64,000 bases of DNA. Source: DASUXA01 sp036378155 (GTDB lineage: Bacteria; Actinomycetota; Actinomycetes; Mycobacteriales; Micromonosporaceae). The number at the start of each line of letters is the position of its first letter. The stretch's first letter is position 1. The position numbers and the translations under genes were made by a program. Shown here piece by piece: positions 26,285 to 35,045 of the stretch. The notes under the pieces were generated by a model. The model was not told the DNA's origin and did no database searches. It was given only the letters and a program-made list of their open reading frames with translations. Location of the stretch: assembly GCA_036378155.1 (NCBI GenBank), contig DASUXA010000017.1, positions 62,001-126,000 of the forward strand, written 5' to 3'.

Positions 26285-27532
26285 TCAGGACAGCCGCTCG
26301 ACGATCATCGCCATGCCCTGACCGCCGCCGACGCACATGGTCTCCAGGCCGATCGTCTTGTCGTGCCAGTCCAGGCTGTTCAGCAGCGTCCCGCTGATCC
26401 GCGCGCCGGTCATGCCGAACGGGTGCCCCACCGCGATCGCGCCGCCGTTGACGTTCAGCTTCTCGATCGGGATCTCCAGATCCCGGTACGACGGGATGAC
26501 CTGCGCGGCGAACGCCTCGTTGATCTCGACCAGGTCGATGTCGTCGATCGTCATGCCGGCGCGGCGCAACGCCTGCCGGGTCGCCTCGACCGGGCCGAGC
26601 CCCATGATCTCGGGGGACAGCGCCGTCACGCCGGTCGACACGATCCTGGCCAGCGGCGTGATGCCGAGTTCACGCGCCTTGGTATCGCTCATGATCACTA
26701 CCGCCGCCGCGCCGTCGTTGAGCGGGCAGCAGTTCCCGGCGGTGATCCGACCGTCCGGTCGGAAGACCGGCTTCAGCGCGGCGACGCCCTCCATCGTCAC
26801 GCCAGGTCGGGGGCCGTCGTCCGTGGACACGACCGTACCGTCGGGCAGCGTCACCGGGGTGATCTCGCGCGCCCAGAAGCCGTCGGCGATCGCCTTCTCG
26901 GCGAGGTTCTGGCTGCGTACCCCGAACTCGTCCATCTCCTCGCGGGTCACGCCGTACACCTGGGCGAGGTTCTCCGCGGTCTGCCCCATCGCCAGGTAGA
27001 TGTCCGGCAGTTCGCCGTCCTCGCGAGGGTCCTGCCAGACCTCCGCGCCACCCGCGGCGCGCGCCTGCGAGCGCGCCCGGGCGGCGTCGAACACCGGATT
27101 CTGCCAGCCGCCCCCGACCAGCGCCTGCGCCTCGGGCGGCAGGGTGTCGGAGTTGCCCCGCGCGTACCGCGAGACGCACTCCACGCCCGCCGAGACGAAC
27201 ACGTCGCCCTCGCCCGCCTTGATCGCGTGGAACGCCATCCGGGTGGTCTGCAGCGACGACGCGCAGTACCGGGTCAGCGTGGCACCCGGCAGGTGGTCGA
27301 AGCCCATCAGGACGGCGACCACCCGCGCCATGTTGAAGCCCTGCTCACCGCCGGGCAGACCGCACCCCAGGTACAGGTCGTCGATGTCGCGCGGGTCGAG
27401 TTGCGGGACCTTGTCCAGGGCCGCCCGCACGATGGTGGCGGCGAGGTCGTCCGGGCGCAGCTCGCGCAGCGATCCCTTGTGCGCGCGCCCGATCGGCGAA
27501 CGCGCCGTGGCGACGATGACAGCTTCTGGCAT
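26285..27532 (-). CDS. Acetyl-CoA C-acyltransferase (thiolase, FadA-like)
   Basis: Thiolases perform the last step of beta-oxidation or the reverse condensation. The 415 residues include the nucleophile Cys in LTRYCASSLQT, the His in GHPFGMTGAR and the second Cys in CVGGGQGMAM. It parallels FadA3 (Rv1074c) by position and orientation: thiolase and esterase on the minus strand followed by cbs on the plus strand. Its specificity is unknown. No other beta-oxidation enzyme is adjacent. Confidence 0.95.
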   Translation of the reverse strand: MPEAVIVATARSPIGRAHKGSLRELRPDDLAATIVRAALDKVPQLDPRDIDDLYLGCGLPGGEQGFNMARVVAVLMGFDHLPGATLTRYCASSLQTTRMAFHAIKAGEGDVFVSAGVECVSRYARGNSDTLPPEAQALVGGGWQNPVFDAARARSQARAAGGAEVWQDPREDGELPDIYLAMGQTAENLAQVYGVTREEMDEFGVRSQNLAEKAIADGFWAREITPVTLPDGTVVSTDDGPRPGVTMEGVAALKPVFRPDGRITAGNCCPLNDGAAAVVIMSDTKARELGITPLARIVSTGVTALSPEIMGLGPVEATRQALRRAGMTIDDIDLVEINEAFAAQVIPSYRDLEIPIEKLNVNGGAIAVGHPFGMTGARISGTLLNSLDWHDKTIGLETMCVGGGQGMAMIVERLS

Positions 27533-27579
27533 GGGAACACGCTACCGCCCGGTAGCCGCTCGGCTCCATGTGATCCAGG

Positions 27580-28374
27580 TCAGTGCGGGTTCGCGGCGCC
27601 CGCCGCGTCGAGTACCGCCGGCAGCAGGGCATGCGCCCAGACCCGGTACCCGTCGGCGGACGGGTGGTACCGGTCGGCGCACAGCGTCCCGGCGTCGGCG
27701 CGGAACACCGGACCGGTCCGGCTCGCCAGGTCGACCGGGGTACCGCCCGCCTCGACCACCGCCTCGGTCTGCGCCTTCGCCAACTGTTCGCCGAGCCAAC
27801 CGGCGATCTGCCGCAGCGGCGGCGCGAAGGCGCGTACCGCGCCCAGGTCGGGGCAGGTGCCGACGACCACGGCGACACCGGCGTCGCGCAGCCGGCGGAC
27901 CGCCTCGCCCAACTCGCGGGCCGCGTCGGACGGACGGCGCAGCCGGAGCGCGTCGTGCGCGCCGACCACGATCACCGCGACGTCCGGGCGGTCGCCGAGC
28001 AGGGCACGCGCCACCTGGGTGCTCAGGTCCGCGGACCGGGAGCCGAGCACGGCGACGCTGGACAGTTCGACCCGGCGGGCGGGGGTACCCGGTCCGGCGT
28101 CGTTCGCCAGCATCTCGGCGAGGTGACCGCCGACCGTGTCCGCGACCCGGTCGACACCCACGCCCAGCGCGCCGGAGTCACCCATGAGGACCAGGCGCAG
28201 CGGTGGCGCGGCGGCGTCGCCGACCGTGGTACGGATCGCCAGTCGCAGGTCGGGTGCCGCGTACCGGCGGGTCTTCGCGGCGATCGCTTCGGCGGCGAGG
28301 AGGGCGGCGCCGCCGGCGGTCGCTGCTATCAGGGTGACGGCCGCGGCTTTTCCAACGCGTCGGGCCATGGTCAT
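27580..28374 (-). CDS. SGNH/GDSL hydrolase with altered block III
   Basis: This 264-residue protein has an N-terminal membrane or signal helix (about residues 8-30), block I LMGDSGALGVGVD with the catalytic Ser, block V DRYHPSADGY with Asp and His, but VGAHDAL where the family has GxND. The Asn that completes the oxyanion hole is replaced by His. Start ATG 28374 overlaps the upstream paralogue by ATGA. It may be an esterase with altered activity. The neighbouring paralogue keeps all blocks. Confidence 0.9.
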   Translation of the reverse strand: MTMARRVGKAAAVTLIAATAGGAALLAAEAIAAKTRRYAAPDLRLAIRTTVGDAAAPPLRLVLMGDSGALGVGVDRVADTVGGHLAEMLANDAGPGTPARRVELSSVAVLGSRSADLSTQVARALLGDRPDVAVIVVGAHDALRLRRPSDAARELGEAVRRLRDAGVAVVVGTCPDLGAVRAFAPPLRQIAGWLGEQLAKAQTEAVVEAGGTPVDLASRTGPVFRADAGTLCADRYHPSADGYRVWAHALLPAVLDAAGAANPH

Positions 28375-29420
28375 GTCTGCTCCACGGGGGTGGTGGGCGT
28401 GCTTCCCCTAGAGGGTACGGCGGCATTGTCGCTGGTAGCAGGCCCGGTCGGGCGAGCCACCACCATCCGTACGCGGTGCCGCAGCTGCGCCCAACGCCCG
28501 GCGGGACCCCGCTCGCGCCCCGCGACCTCGGCGCCGCTGACCTCGGTACCGGCCCGGTCCACCGCCTCGACCGCCGCCTGCGGCAGCGAACGGACGTGCT
28601 CGCCACGCGCGGCGCTGGGGCGCTGGTCCTCGACCGGGGCGAGGGCGGCGACCGCGGTGGGCAGGATCGCCTCGACGGCGGCGGCGTACCCGGCGGCGGA
28701 CGGGTGGAAGCGGTCCGCGCTGAACATCCGGTCCGGTGCCGCCGCGAACCGTGGACCGAGCAGGTCGCCGAGGGACACCGTGCGACCACCGGCCTCGACC
28801 ACGGCGATGGTCTGCACGGCCGCCATCTGGCGGCTCATCCGGCGCGCCAGCCACCGCAGCGGCGGCTGAATCGGTCCGATGGTGCCGAGGTCCGGGCAGG
28901 TGCCGACGACCACCTCCGCGCCGTCGGCGCGCAGGTCGCGTACCGCGTCCGCCAGGTGCCGCACCGCGATCGGCGCCTTGACCAGGTGCGTCACGTCGTT
29001 CGCGCCGATCAGGATCACGGCGAGGTCGGCGCGTACCCCGCCGGCGCGCGCCAACTGCCCCGGCAGGTCCGACGAGGTCGCGCCGACGACCGCGAAGCTG
29101 TGTACGTCGACCGGACGGCGCAGGCGCTCGGCGAGCCCGCTGGCGAGCAGCGCGCCTGGCGTCTGCTGGGGCAGCTCGACGCCGTACCCGGCGGCGGACG
29201 AGTCGCCGAAGACGAGCAGCGTCAACGGCTCACCCGGCTGTTCGGTGCCGTACCTGCCGTCACAGCGGGGCGGCGGCGCGTCGGTGATCGGAATGGCGTG
29301 CCGCGCCAGCTTCGCCTGCGCGTACAGCAGACCGGCGGCGAACGCGCCCGCCAGCCCGATACCACCGCCCCCGTACGCGGCGGTCATGGCGATCCGCCGC
29401 GCGCGATCAATCCGACTCAT
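28371..29420 (-). CDS. SGNH/GDSL hydrolase
   Basis: This 349-residue protein has an N-terminal membrane helix (about residues 13-35), block I VFGDSSAAGYGV, block III IGANDVTHL and block V DRFHPSAAGY, all intact, and a disordered C-terminal tail of about 90 residues. GGAGG lies just before ATG 29420. It overlaps the downstream paralogue by ATGA. Position matches Rv1075c of M. tuberculosis, a GDSL esterase next to a FadA thiolase. The two copies here suggest a local duplication. Confidence 0.92.
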   Translation of the reverse strand: MSRIDRARRIAMTAAYGGGGIGLAGAFAAGLLYAQAKLARHAIPITDAPPPRCDGRYGTEQPGEPLTLLVFGDSSAAGYGVELPQQTPGALLASGLAERLRRPVDVHSFAVVGATSSDLPGQLARAGGVRADLAVILIGANDVTHLVKAPIAVRHLADAVRDLRADGAEVVVGTCPDLGTIGPIQPPLRWLARRMSRQMAAVQTIAVVEAGGRTVSLGDLLGPRFAAAPDRMFSADRFHPSAAGYAAAVEAILPTAVAALAPVEDQRPSAARGEHVRSLPQAAVEAVDRAGTEVSGAEVAGRERGPAGRWAQLRHRVRMVVARPTGPATSDNAAVPSRGSTPTTPVEQT

Positions 29421-29539
29421 CCCGCCTCCGTGCACACCCGTCCCGATGCCCACGCTAGCCCCAGTGGTACAGCTGCGACCGCCCCGATTTCGGGCGACGG
29501 CGCCCCGCCGTCGCGGGACGCCCGGTCGCGGGGCGCGCC

Positions 29540-29953
29540 CTATCCGGCCCGGTCCGGTCCGGCCCGCTCGATCGCGATCCGGATCAGCACCCGCTGTTCG
29601 CGCCGCATCGCCTCGCGGTACTCGGTCCAGTCCGGATGCTCGCCGGCGGTGGTCCGGTAGTACTCGACCAGCGGTTCCATCGCCTCCGGCAGATCGAGCA
29701 CGCTCGCCGTGCCGTCCACCTGGATCCACCGGCCGCCGAAGAACCCGTCCGGCATCACGCACAGCGAGGCGCGCGGGTCACGGCGCAGGTTACGTACCTT
29801 GTACGCGGTCTGCCGGCTGCTGATGACGACCAGCCCGGCGTCGTCGACGTTCGCCGTCACCGGACTCATCTGGATGGTGCCGTCACCGCGCCGGGTGGCG
29901 AGCACCGCGCGGTGCTGCCGGCGGACGACGTCGCGTGCCTCGTCGAGATCCAT
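29540..29953 (-). CDS. PPOX-class F420-dependent protein
   Basis: This 137-residue split-beta-barrel protein of the pyridoxamine 5'-phosphate oxidase-like family resembles Rv1155-type F420-binding proteins: RRQHRAVLATRRGDG near the N-terminus, SPVTANVDDAGLVVISS, and KVRNLRRDPRASLCV. The start at 29953 was chosen because the domain begins there; upstream in-frame starts give a non-conserved Arg-rich tail. The cofactor (F420 rather than FMN) is inferred from the family. Substrate is unknown. Confidence 0.87.
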   Translation of the reverse strand: MDLDEARDVVRRQHRAVLATRRGDGTIQMSPVTANVDDAGLVVISSRQTAYKVRNLRRDPRASLCVMPDGFFGGRWIQVDGTASVLDLPEAMEPLVEYYRTTAGEHPDWTEYREAMRREQRVLIRIAIERAGPDRAG

Positions 29954-30093
29954 GGCTGAATCGTCCACCACCGGGCACCATTGACGCAGCATCACACCAT
30001 GGACAGCGGCGGCGCACCCGCGCCGTGTGGACGATCGTCCGGCGCGGACATCCGTGCCGGACACCACGTCGAGGGACTCGGAAGGCGGATGCC

Positions 30094-30447
30094 ATGGGCG
30101 TCACTCTGCGGCGCAAGGCCGCGTTCACCGCGCTGTTCACCGCGCTGCGCGCGGCAAAGGGCGGACCCTCGCTCGGGCGCCGGCTGGTCGCGCTGCCCAG
30201 GATGATCATGGCAAGCCTGCGCGGCGAGTACGACGGCGGTCGCCGGCTCGCCATGATGGCGCTCGCGACGCTGTACATCGTCTCGCCGGTCGACCTGGTA
30301 CCGGAGGCGCTGCTGTTCGTGGTGGGGCTGGTGGACGACGCCATGGTGGTCGCCTGGCTCGCCGGCGCGGTGCTCTCCGAGACCGAACGCTTCCTGGAGT
30401 GGGAGCAGGGACGCGGGTTGGCGGTGCCGGGCCGTGTAGTCGGATAG
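30094..30447 (+). CDS. DUF1232 (YkvA-like) membrane protein
   Basis: This 117-residue protein carries the DUF1232 pattern LYIVSPVDLVPEALL followed by GLVDDAMVVAWL, forming a hairpin of two hydrophobic segments. GGAAGG precedes ATG 30094. The function of the family is unknown. It ends 65 bp before cbs on the same strand; a TACGCT at 30458-30463 may be a separate -10 for cbs. Confidence 0.9.
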   Translation: MGVTLRRKAAFTALFTALRAAKGGPSLGRRLVALPRMIMASLRGEYDGGRRLAMMALATLYIVSPVDLVPEALLFVVGLVDDAMVVAWLAGAVLSETERFLEWEQGRGLAVPGRVVG

Positions 30448-30512
30448 GCCGGCGTCTACGCTGAGGCCTTGTCGCCCGCGGCGTGGCGGGCACCGGGAGG
30501 AGGACGACCGCG

Positions 30513-31880
30513 GTGCGGTACTACGAGAACGTCGTGCAGCTCATCGGCAACACACCGCTGGTCCGGCTGCGCAGCGTCACCGAGGGCGTTTCCGCCCTGG
30601 TGCTGGCGAAAGTCGAGTACTTCAACCCCGGCGGCAGCGTCAAGGACCGCATCGCGCTGCGCATGGTCGAGGAGGCCGAGAAGGAGGGGCTGCTCCGACC
30701 GGGCGGCACCATCGTCGAGCCGACCTCGGGAAACACCGGCGTCGGACTGGCTCTCGTCGCCCAGCTCAAGGGGTACAAGTGCGTCTTCGTCTGCCCTGAC
30801 AAGGTGTCCGAGGACAAGCAGAACGTGCTGCGCGCGTACGGCGCGGAAGTGGTCGTCTGCCCGACCGCGGTCGCCCCCGAGGACCCGCGCTCCTACTACA
30901 GCGTGTCCGACCGGCTGGCCCGCGAGATCCCCGGCGCGTGGAAACCCAACCAGTACGCCAACCCGAACAACCCGCTGTCGCACTACGAGTCCACCGGCCC
31001 CGAGCTGTGGCAGCAGACCGAGGGACGGATCACGCACTTCGTCGCCGGTGTCGGCACCGGCGGCACGATCTCGGGCATCGGGAAGTACCTCAAGGAGGTC
31101 TCCGACGGTCGGGTACGCATCGTCGGCGCCGACCCGGAAGGCTCGGTGTACTCCGGCGGGACCGGGCGTCCCTACCTGGTCGAGGGCGTCGGCGAGGACT
31201 TCTGGCCGGAGACGTACGACAAGGACATCTGCGACGAGATCATCAAGGTCTCCGACAAGGACTCGTTCGAGATGACCCGGCGGCTCGCCCGCGAAGAAGG
31301 GTTGCTGGTCGGCGGATCGTGCGGGATGGCGGCGGTCGCCGCGCTCGAGGCGGCTCGTCGTGCCGACCCCGACGACGTGGTCGTCGTGCTGCTGCCCGAC
31401 AACGGTCGCGGATACCTTTCGAAGATCTTCAACGACGACTGGATGGCCCGGTACGGCTTCCTGACCACCTCCGCCGAGTCGACCGTCGCGGACGTGCTCG
31501 CCGGCAAGAGCAGTTCGCTGCCGGAACTGGTACACGTCCACCCGACCGAGACGGTTCGCGAAGCGATCGACGTGATGCGGGAGTACGGCGTGTCCCAGGT
31601 GCCGGTGCTCAAGGCGGAACCGCCGGTCGTCACCGGTGAGATCGCCGGGTCGATCGACGAGAAGGACCTGCTCGACGCGCTGTTCACCGGGCACGCCCAC
31701 CTGCACGACACCATCGAGCGGCACATCGCGCCGCCGTTGCCGTTGATCGGCGGCGGGCAGCCGGTGTCCGAGGCGGTCGCGCTGCTGGAGAAGTCGGGAG
31801 CGGCGGTGGTCCTGGTCGACGGCAAGCCGAAGGGCGTGATCACGCGCCAGGACCTGCTCGCGTACCTCGGCGGACACTGA
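30513..31880 (+). CDS. cbs: Cystathionine beta-synthase
   Basis: CBS condenses serine and homocysteine to cystathionine, the first step of reverse transsulfuration. The 455 residues comprise a PLP domain with Lys in GGSVKDRIALRM, SGNTGVGLALV and VGTGGTISGIG, and a C-terminal pair of CBS (Bateman) motifs (VREAIDVMREYGVSQVPV and AVVLVDGKPKGVITRQDLL), a layout found in Rv1077. There is no N-terminal heme domain. GTG 30513 follows AGGAGG. metB, its usual partner, lies 16 kb away across an accessory block. Confidence 0.96.
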   Translation: MRYYENVVQLIGNTPLVRLRSVTEGVSALVLAKVEYFNPGGSVKDRIALRMVEEAEKEGLLRPGGTIVEPTSGNTGVGLALVAQLKGYKCVFVCPDKVSEDKQNVLRAYGAEVVVCPTAVAPEDPRSYYSVSDRLAREIPGAWKPNQYANPNNPLSHYESTGPELWQQTEGRITHFVAGVGTGGTISGIGKYLKEVSDGRVRIVGADPEGSVYSGGTGRPYLVEGVGEDFWPETYDKDICDEIIKVSDKDSFEMTRRLAREEGLLVGGSCGMAAVAALEAARRADPDDVVVVLLPDNGRGYLSKIFNDDWMARYGFLTTSAESTVADVLAGKSSSLPELVHVHPTETVREAIDVMREYGVSQVPVLKAEPPVVTGEIAGSIDEKDLLDALFTGHAHLHDTIERHIAPPLPLIGGGQPVSEAVALLEKSGAAVVLVDGKPKGVITRQDLLAYLGGH

Positions 31881-32040
31881 GTCGCCGGACGGCGCTGTGG
31901 GGGTCGGGGGCGACCTGTCCCGGCTCGCGCGGGCGAAGTGGCGCGGACTCCGGCGGGCGGACCGTTCGCGAGGCGAACAGTCCCGACAGGCGCGCTGCCG
32001 GGTCGGCTTTCCTGATGGGGTCGGTGCGGTACGGGTTGGC

Positions 32041-32106
32041 GGCGGGGCGGCGCGGCCGGCGAAGGGATCAAGCTTGATCGCCCGGAGCCGGTCGCGCCGC
32101 CCCGCC
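32041..32106. repeat. Hairpin element with shared core, copy A
   Basis: A perfect 14-bp outer stem (32041-32054 with 32093-32106) and a 5-bp inner stem enclose a 26-base core (32061-32086). The core contains the palindrome GATCAAGCTTGATC at 32066-32079 and recurs in inverted orientation at 61637-61662 with one difference. It lies between the convergent cbs and HtrA-like genes; the remaining part of the 279-bp gap holds nothing I can name. Confidence 0.75.
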
Positions 32107-32159
32107 GCCCCTGCTCAGGGCAGTGCCCGCCGCCTTCGCGCAGGGCGGTACAGCTGGGG

Positions 32160-33101
32160 TCAGTCGAGCGGGGCGGGGACCGCGACGACGTCGACCAGGG
32201 CGCCACGGCGGAACACGGTGATCGGTAGCCGGGTGCCGATCGCCGAGCCGAGCATCAGCCGCTGAATGTCCTGTACCCCGTTGACCGGTCGACCGCCTGC
32301 GCTGACCAGGATGTCCCCGAGGAACAGCCCGGATTGCGCGGCGGGGCTGCCCGGTACCACCTCGATCAGCCGGAGCCCGCGCCGCTGACCGAGCCGTTCC
32401 GCCAGTGGCGGCGGCAACGGAGCGGGCGCCCCGGCGACACCCAGCCAGGCGCGGCGTACCCGACCCGTGGAGATCAGTTCCGACACGATCGAGCGGGTCG
32501 TGCTGTTGATCGGTACGGCGAGACCGAGGCCGATCCCGGCGACCGCCGTGTTGATCCCGACCACCCGACCGCTGGAGTCCGCCAACGCCCCGCCGGAGTT
32601 GCCGGGGTTGAGCGCGGCGTCGGTCTGGATCACGTCGTCGATCAGGCGCATCCGCCGACCGTCGCGTACCGGCAGCGACCGGCCGAGCGCGCTGATCACC
32701 CCGGCGGTCACCGAACCGGCGAGCCCCATCGGGTTGCCGACCGCCACCACGAGTTGACCGATGCGCAGCGTGTCGGCGTCGCCGAGCCGTGCCGGGGGCG
32801 GCGCGCCTTCGCGCAGCCGCAGGACCGCGAGGTCGGACAGCGGGTCGGCGCCGACCACGTCGAAGCGGCTGTCGGTACCGCCGGTGAACTCGGCGACCCC
32901 GCCGTTCGACCCGGCGACCACGTGCGCGCTGGTCAGCAGAAATCCGTCCTCGGTGAAGACCACGCCGGAGCCGGCGCCCTGGCCGCGCATGGTCCGTACC
33001 TCGAGGCTCGCCACGCTCGGCAGCAGGGTCGCGGCGACCGACGAGACGACCTGGCTGTAGGCGTCCAGGGCGGCGGAGTCGGGATTGCGTTCCGCTTCCA
33101 T
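32160..33101 (-). CDS. HtrA-like trypsin-family serine protease with PDZ domain
   Basis: This 313-residue S1C protease has the catalytic triad in order: His in TSAHVV, Asp in LSDLAVL, and Ser in NPGNSGGAL, followed by one PDZ domain (VVPGSPAAQSGLFLGDILVS). Unlike most HtrA proteins it has no signal peptide or membrane helix with the start at 33101, so it may act in the cytoplasm or be exported by another route. Longer starts do not add a convincing signal. It is a monocistronic gene. Confidence 0.93.
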   Translation of the reverse strand: MEAERNPDSAALDAYSQVVSSVAATLLPSVASLEVRTMRGQGAGSGVVFTEDGFLLTSAHVVAGSNGGVAEFTGGTDSRFDVVGADPLSDLAVLRLREGAPPPARLGDADTLRIGQLVVAVGNPMGLAGSVTAGVISALGRSLPVRDGRRMRLIDDVIQTDAALNPGNSGGALADSSGRVVGINTAVAGIGLGLAVPINSTTRSIVSELISTGRVRRAWLGVAGAPAPLPPPLAERLGQRRGLRLIEVVPGSPAAQSGLFLGDILVSAGGRPVNGVQDIQRLMLGSAIGTRLPITVFRRGALVDVVAVPAPLD

Positions 33102-33314
33102 GCGCAGGGCAACGCCCCGTGTCGCCGGTTCGATGCCGGTACCCGTTACGCCGTGGGCGAAGCCCCGCTGCCGCCGTGACCAGCGGTATCGCACTCGCTG
33201 TCCGGTACCGCCGGCTGGACGTTGCCTAACCTCGCCCGTGGGGGTTGGAACATACGACGGCGGTACCGCTGGAGCTCAGCTTCGCGTGTGACGTCGCGAT
33301 GGGGGGAGGATCGT

Positions 33315-33596
33315 GTGGCAGACGTGGATCGAGCCGCGCCGGTCGATGTGATGGACCGCCTGTTGTGGCGGGACGCGAAGTACACCCTCGACCGGCACAG
33401 CGCGCCGGACGACGACGGGATGTGCGTGTGGTGCGGCCGGCTGTGGCCGTGCGCGGCGCGTCGGCTCGCCGAGCGCGCCGAAGCGGTGGCGTTCGGCGCG
33501 GTGCCGAGCGACGCCTGGTCGGCCGGCATCGACCGGCTGGACGTACCTGAGCAGCGCGTGGACAGCGTCTGGCGCGCCTCGGTGCCCTTCGACTGA
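33315..33596 (+). CDS. Small Cys-rich hypothetical protein
   Basis: This 93-residue protein has GMCVWCGRLWPC, a compact CxxC-x4-C array that could bind zinc or a cluster, followed by ARRLAERAEAVAFG. Start GTG 33315 follows GGAGGA with good spacing. I know similar small proteins from actinobacteria but no function. It is followed by an unusual 446-bp hairpin-rich non-coding stretch. Confidence 0.75.
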   Translation: MADVDRAAPVDVMDRLLWRDAKYTLDRHSAPDDDGMCVWCGRLWPCAARRLAERAEAVAFGAVPSDAWSAGIDRLDVPEQRVDSVWRASVPFD

Positions 33597-33751
33597 CTCG
33601 ACAATACGGTCGTTGTTCCGCGGCACGTCGCGGCTGTCCCCCGCCAATGCCGTCACTTGCCGCGCTACCCACCCGCGCCCCGACCGGCCCGGGAGCCTCC
33701 AACCGGTCCGGCGCCACCCGCCTGGCGGATCGTGACCCGGGTGGGCCCGAG

Positions 33752-33813
33752 CGGGCGAGGGTACGAAACACCCGGCTGACGCGTCGCTCGACGCGGTTTC
33801 GTACCCTCGCCCG
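33752..33813. repeat. Inverted repeat 1, 18-bp perfect stem
   Basis: Bases 33752-33769 and 33796-33813 are perfect reverse complements. The 26-base loop contains a nested hairpin GCGTCG-CT-CGACGC at 33781-33794. Confidence 0.85.
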
Positions 33814-33900
33814 TTTCGCTGTCTCCGTGGCTGTCGCGCACCCGGTTTCTGGACGACCGCGACACGTTTTTCGGTCGGAGAGGTACGCCGGCCATGGTCT

Positions 33901-33936
33901 ACCGCGCTCGGGATGTAGGTACATCCCGAGCGCGGT
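33901..33936. repeat. Inverted repeat 2, 17-bp perfect palindrome
   Basis: Bases 33901-33917 and 33920-33936 are perfect reverse complements separated only by GG. The near-absence of a loop points to a DNA-level palindrome or cruciform as much as to an RNA hairpin. Confidence 0.85.
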
Positions 33937-34042
33937 GAGCATCCCAGGACGCTCACCCTGCCGAAGATGTGCGTACACCACCGCCGTTGTGGGCGCGAAA
34001 CGAGGCGCGCCGACTCGACCGCCCGTCCTGACGATCCGCCCG

Positions 34043-34957
34043 TCAGGTCCGGGGCGGTACCGGGACCCGGGTCAGGTCCTCGGCGACCACGATGTGACCC
34101 GAGAACGTCGTCGCGGCTTCGTCCTCGAACCGCCGTGGGTCGTCGTACCGCTGGGAGAAGTGCGTCAGGACCAGCGTCCGCACCCCGCCCGCCGCAGCGA
34201 TCTTGCCCGCCTGGGCGGCGGTCAGGTGTCCGTACGGTCCGGCGAGGTCGGACTCGCTGGACAGGAACGTCGCCTCGATGACGAGCAGGTCGACGCCCTC
34301 GGCGAGCGCGTACGCCCCGTCGCACTCGCGGGTGTCCATCACGAACGCGAACTTCTGTCCGGGTCTGGGTTCGCTCATCTCGTCGAGCCGCACGGTACGT
34401 CCGTCGATCTCGATCCATCCGTCGCGTCGCAGCCGACCCACCGCGGGTCCGCTGATCCCGGCTGCCGCGAGCCGGTCCGGGAGCATCCGCCGGGCATCCG
34501 GTTCCACCAGCCGGTACCCGTACGACTCGACGAGGTGCTCCAGCCGCCGCGTTTCGAGGACACCGAACTCGCCCGAGGCGATCACCCCGTCGTGCTCGAT
34601 GGGCGCCTCGATCACCTGGGCGGTCTCGTGGAACAGGCTGGCGTGCCGGAGCCGGGCGAAGTACTGCGCGCCGCTGGCGGGATAGTGCGCGGTGACCGGG
34701 TGCGGTACCCGGTCCAGCGACAGCCGCTGGATGATGCCGGGCAGCCCGAGGCAGTGGTCGCCGTGGAAGTGGGTGACACAGATCCGGTTCGTGTCGGTGG
34801 CGGCGATCCCGGCGTGCACCATCTGCCGCTGGGTACCTTCGCCCGGGTCGAACAGGATGCCTTCGGCGTCCCACCGCAGCAGGTATCCGTTGTGGTTGCG
34901 GCGTCGGGTGGGCGCCTGGCTGGCGGTACCGAGGACGACGAGCTCGCGGGGCGACAC
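34043..34957 (-). CDS. rnz: Ribonuclease Z (MBL-fold tRNA 3' endonuclease)
   Basis: RNase Z removes the 3' trailer of tRNA precursors, needed here because the tRNA gene at 23278 lacks an encoded CCA. The 304 residues show TASQAPTRRRNHNGYLL, the zinc motif THFHGDHCLGLPG, FVMDTRECDGAY, and VLTHFSQRY with the last His. The start GTG 34957 precedes VSPRELVVLGT. It is divergent from the beta-helix gene. Confidence 0.93.
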   Translation of the reverse strand: MSPRELVVLGTASQAPTRRRNHNGYLLRWDAEGILFDPGEGTQRQMVHAGIAATDTNRICVTHFHGDHCLGLPGIIQRLSLDRVPHPVTAHYPASGAQYFARLRHASLFHETAQVIEAPIEHDGVIASGEFGVLETRRLEHLVESYGYRLVEPDARRMLPDRLAAAGISGPAVGRLRRDGWIEIDGRTVRLDEMSEPRPGQKFAFVMDTRECDGAYALAEGVDLLVIEATFLSSESDLAGPYGHLTAAQAGKIAAAGGVRTLVLTHFSQRYDDPRRFEDEAATTFSGHIVVAEDLTRVPVPPRT

Positions 34958-35045
34958 CCGGCGACGGTACCGCCCGGATGCGCCTTCGGTGCACCGAAAT
35001 CCGGACCGGCAGGCACGAGCGCGTCGAGGCGGCGACGATAGGGGC

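Larger units (their letters stand above)
33597..34042. other. Hairpin-rich non-coding region
   Basis: No plausible coding sequence lies in these 446 bases: the open frames here show no conserved-looking protein. It holds two large inverted repeats (listed separately), a smaller GTGAGC/GCTCAC pair at 33935-33956 and a CGACCG/CGGTCG pair with a T5 run near 33853-33876. It could be a non-coding RNA, a complex terminator or a remnant of a small mobile element. Confidence 0.6.

Noticed and set aside
33752..33936. Inverted repeats as ends of an insertion sequence
   Set aside because: The two repeats are each self-complementary and not complementary to one another; there is no transposase and no target-site duplication.
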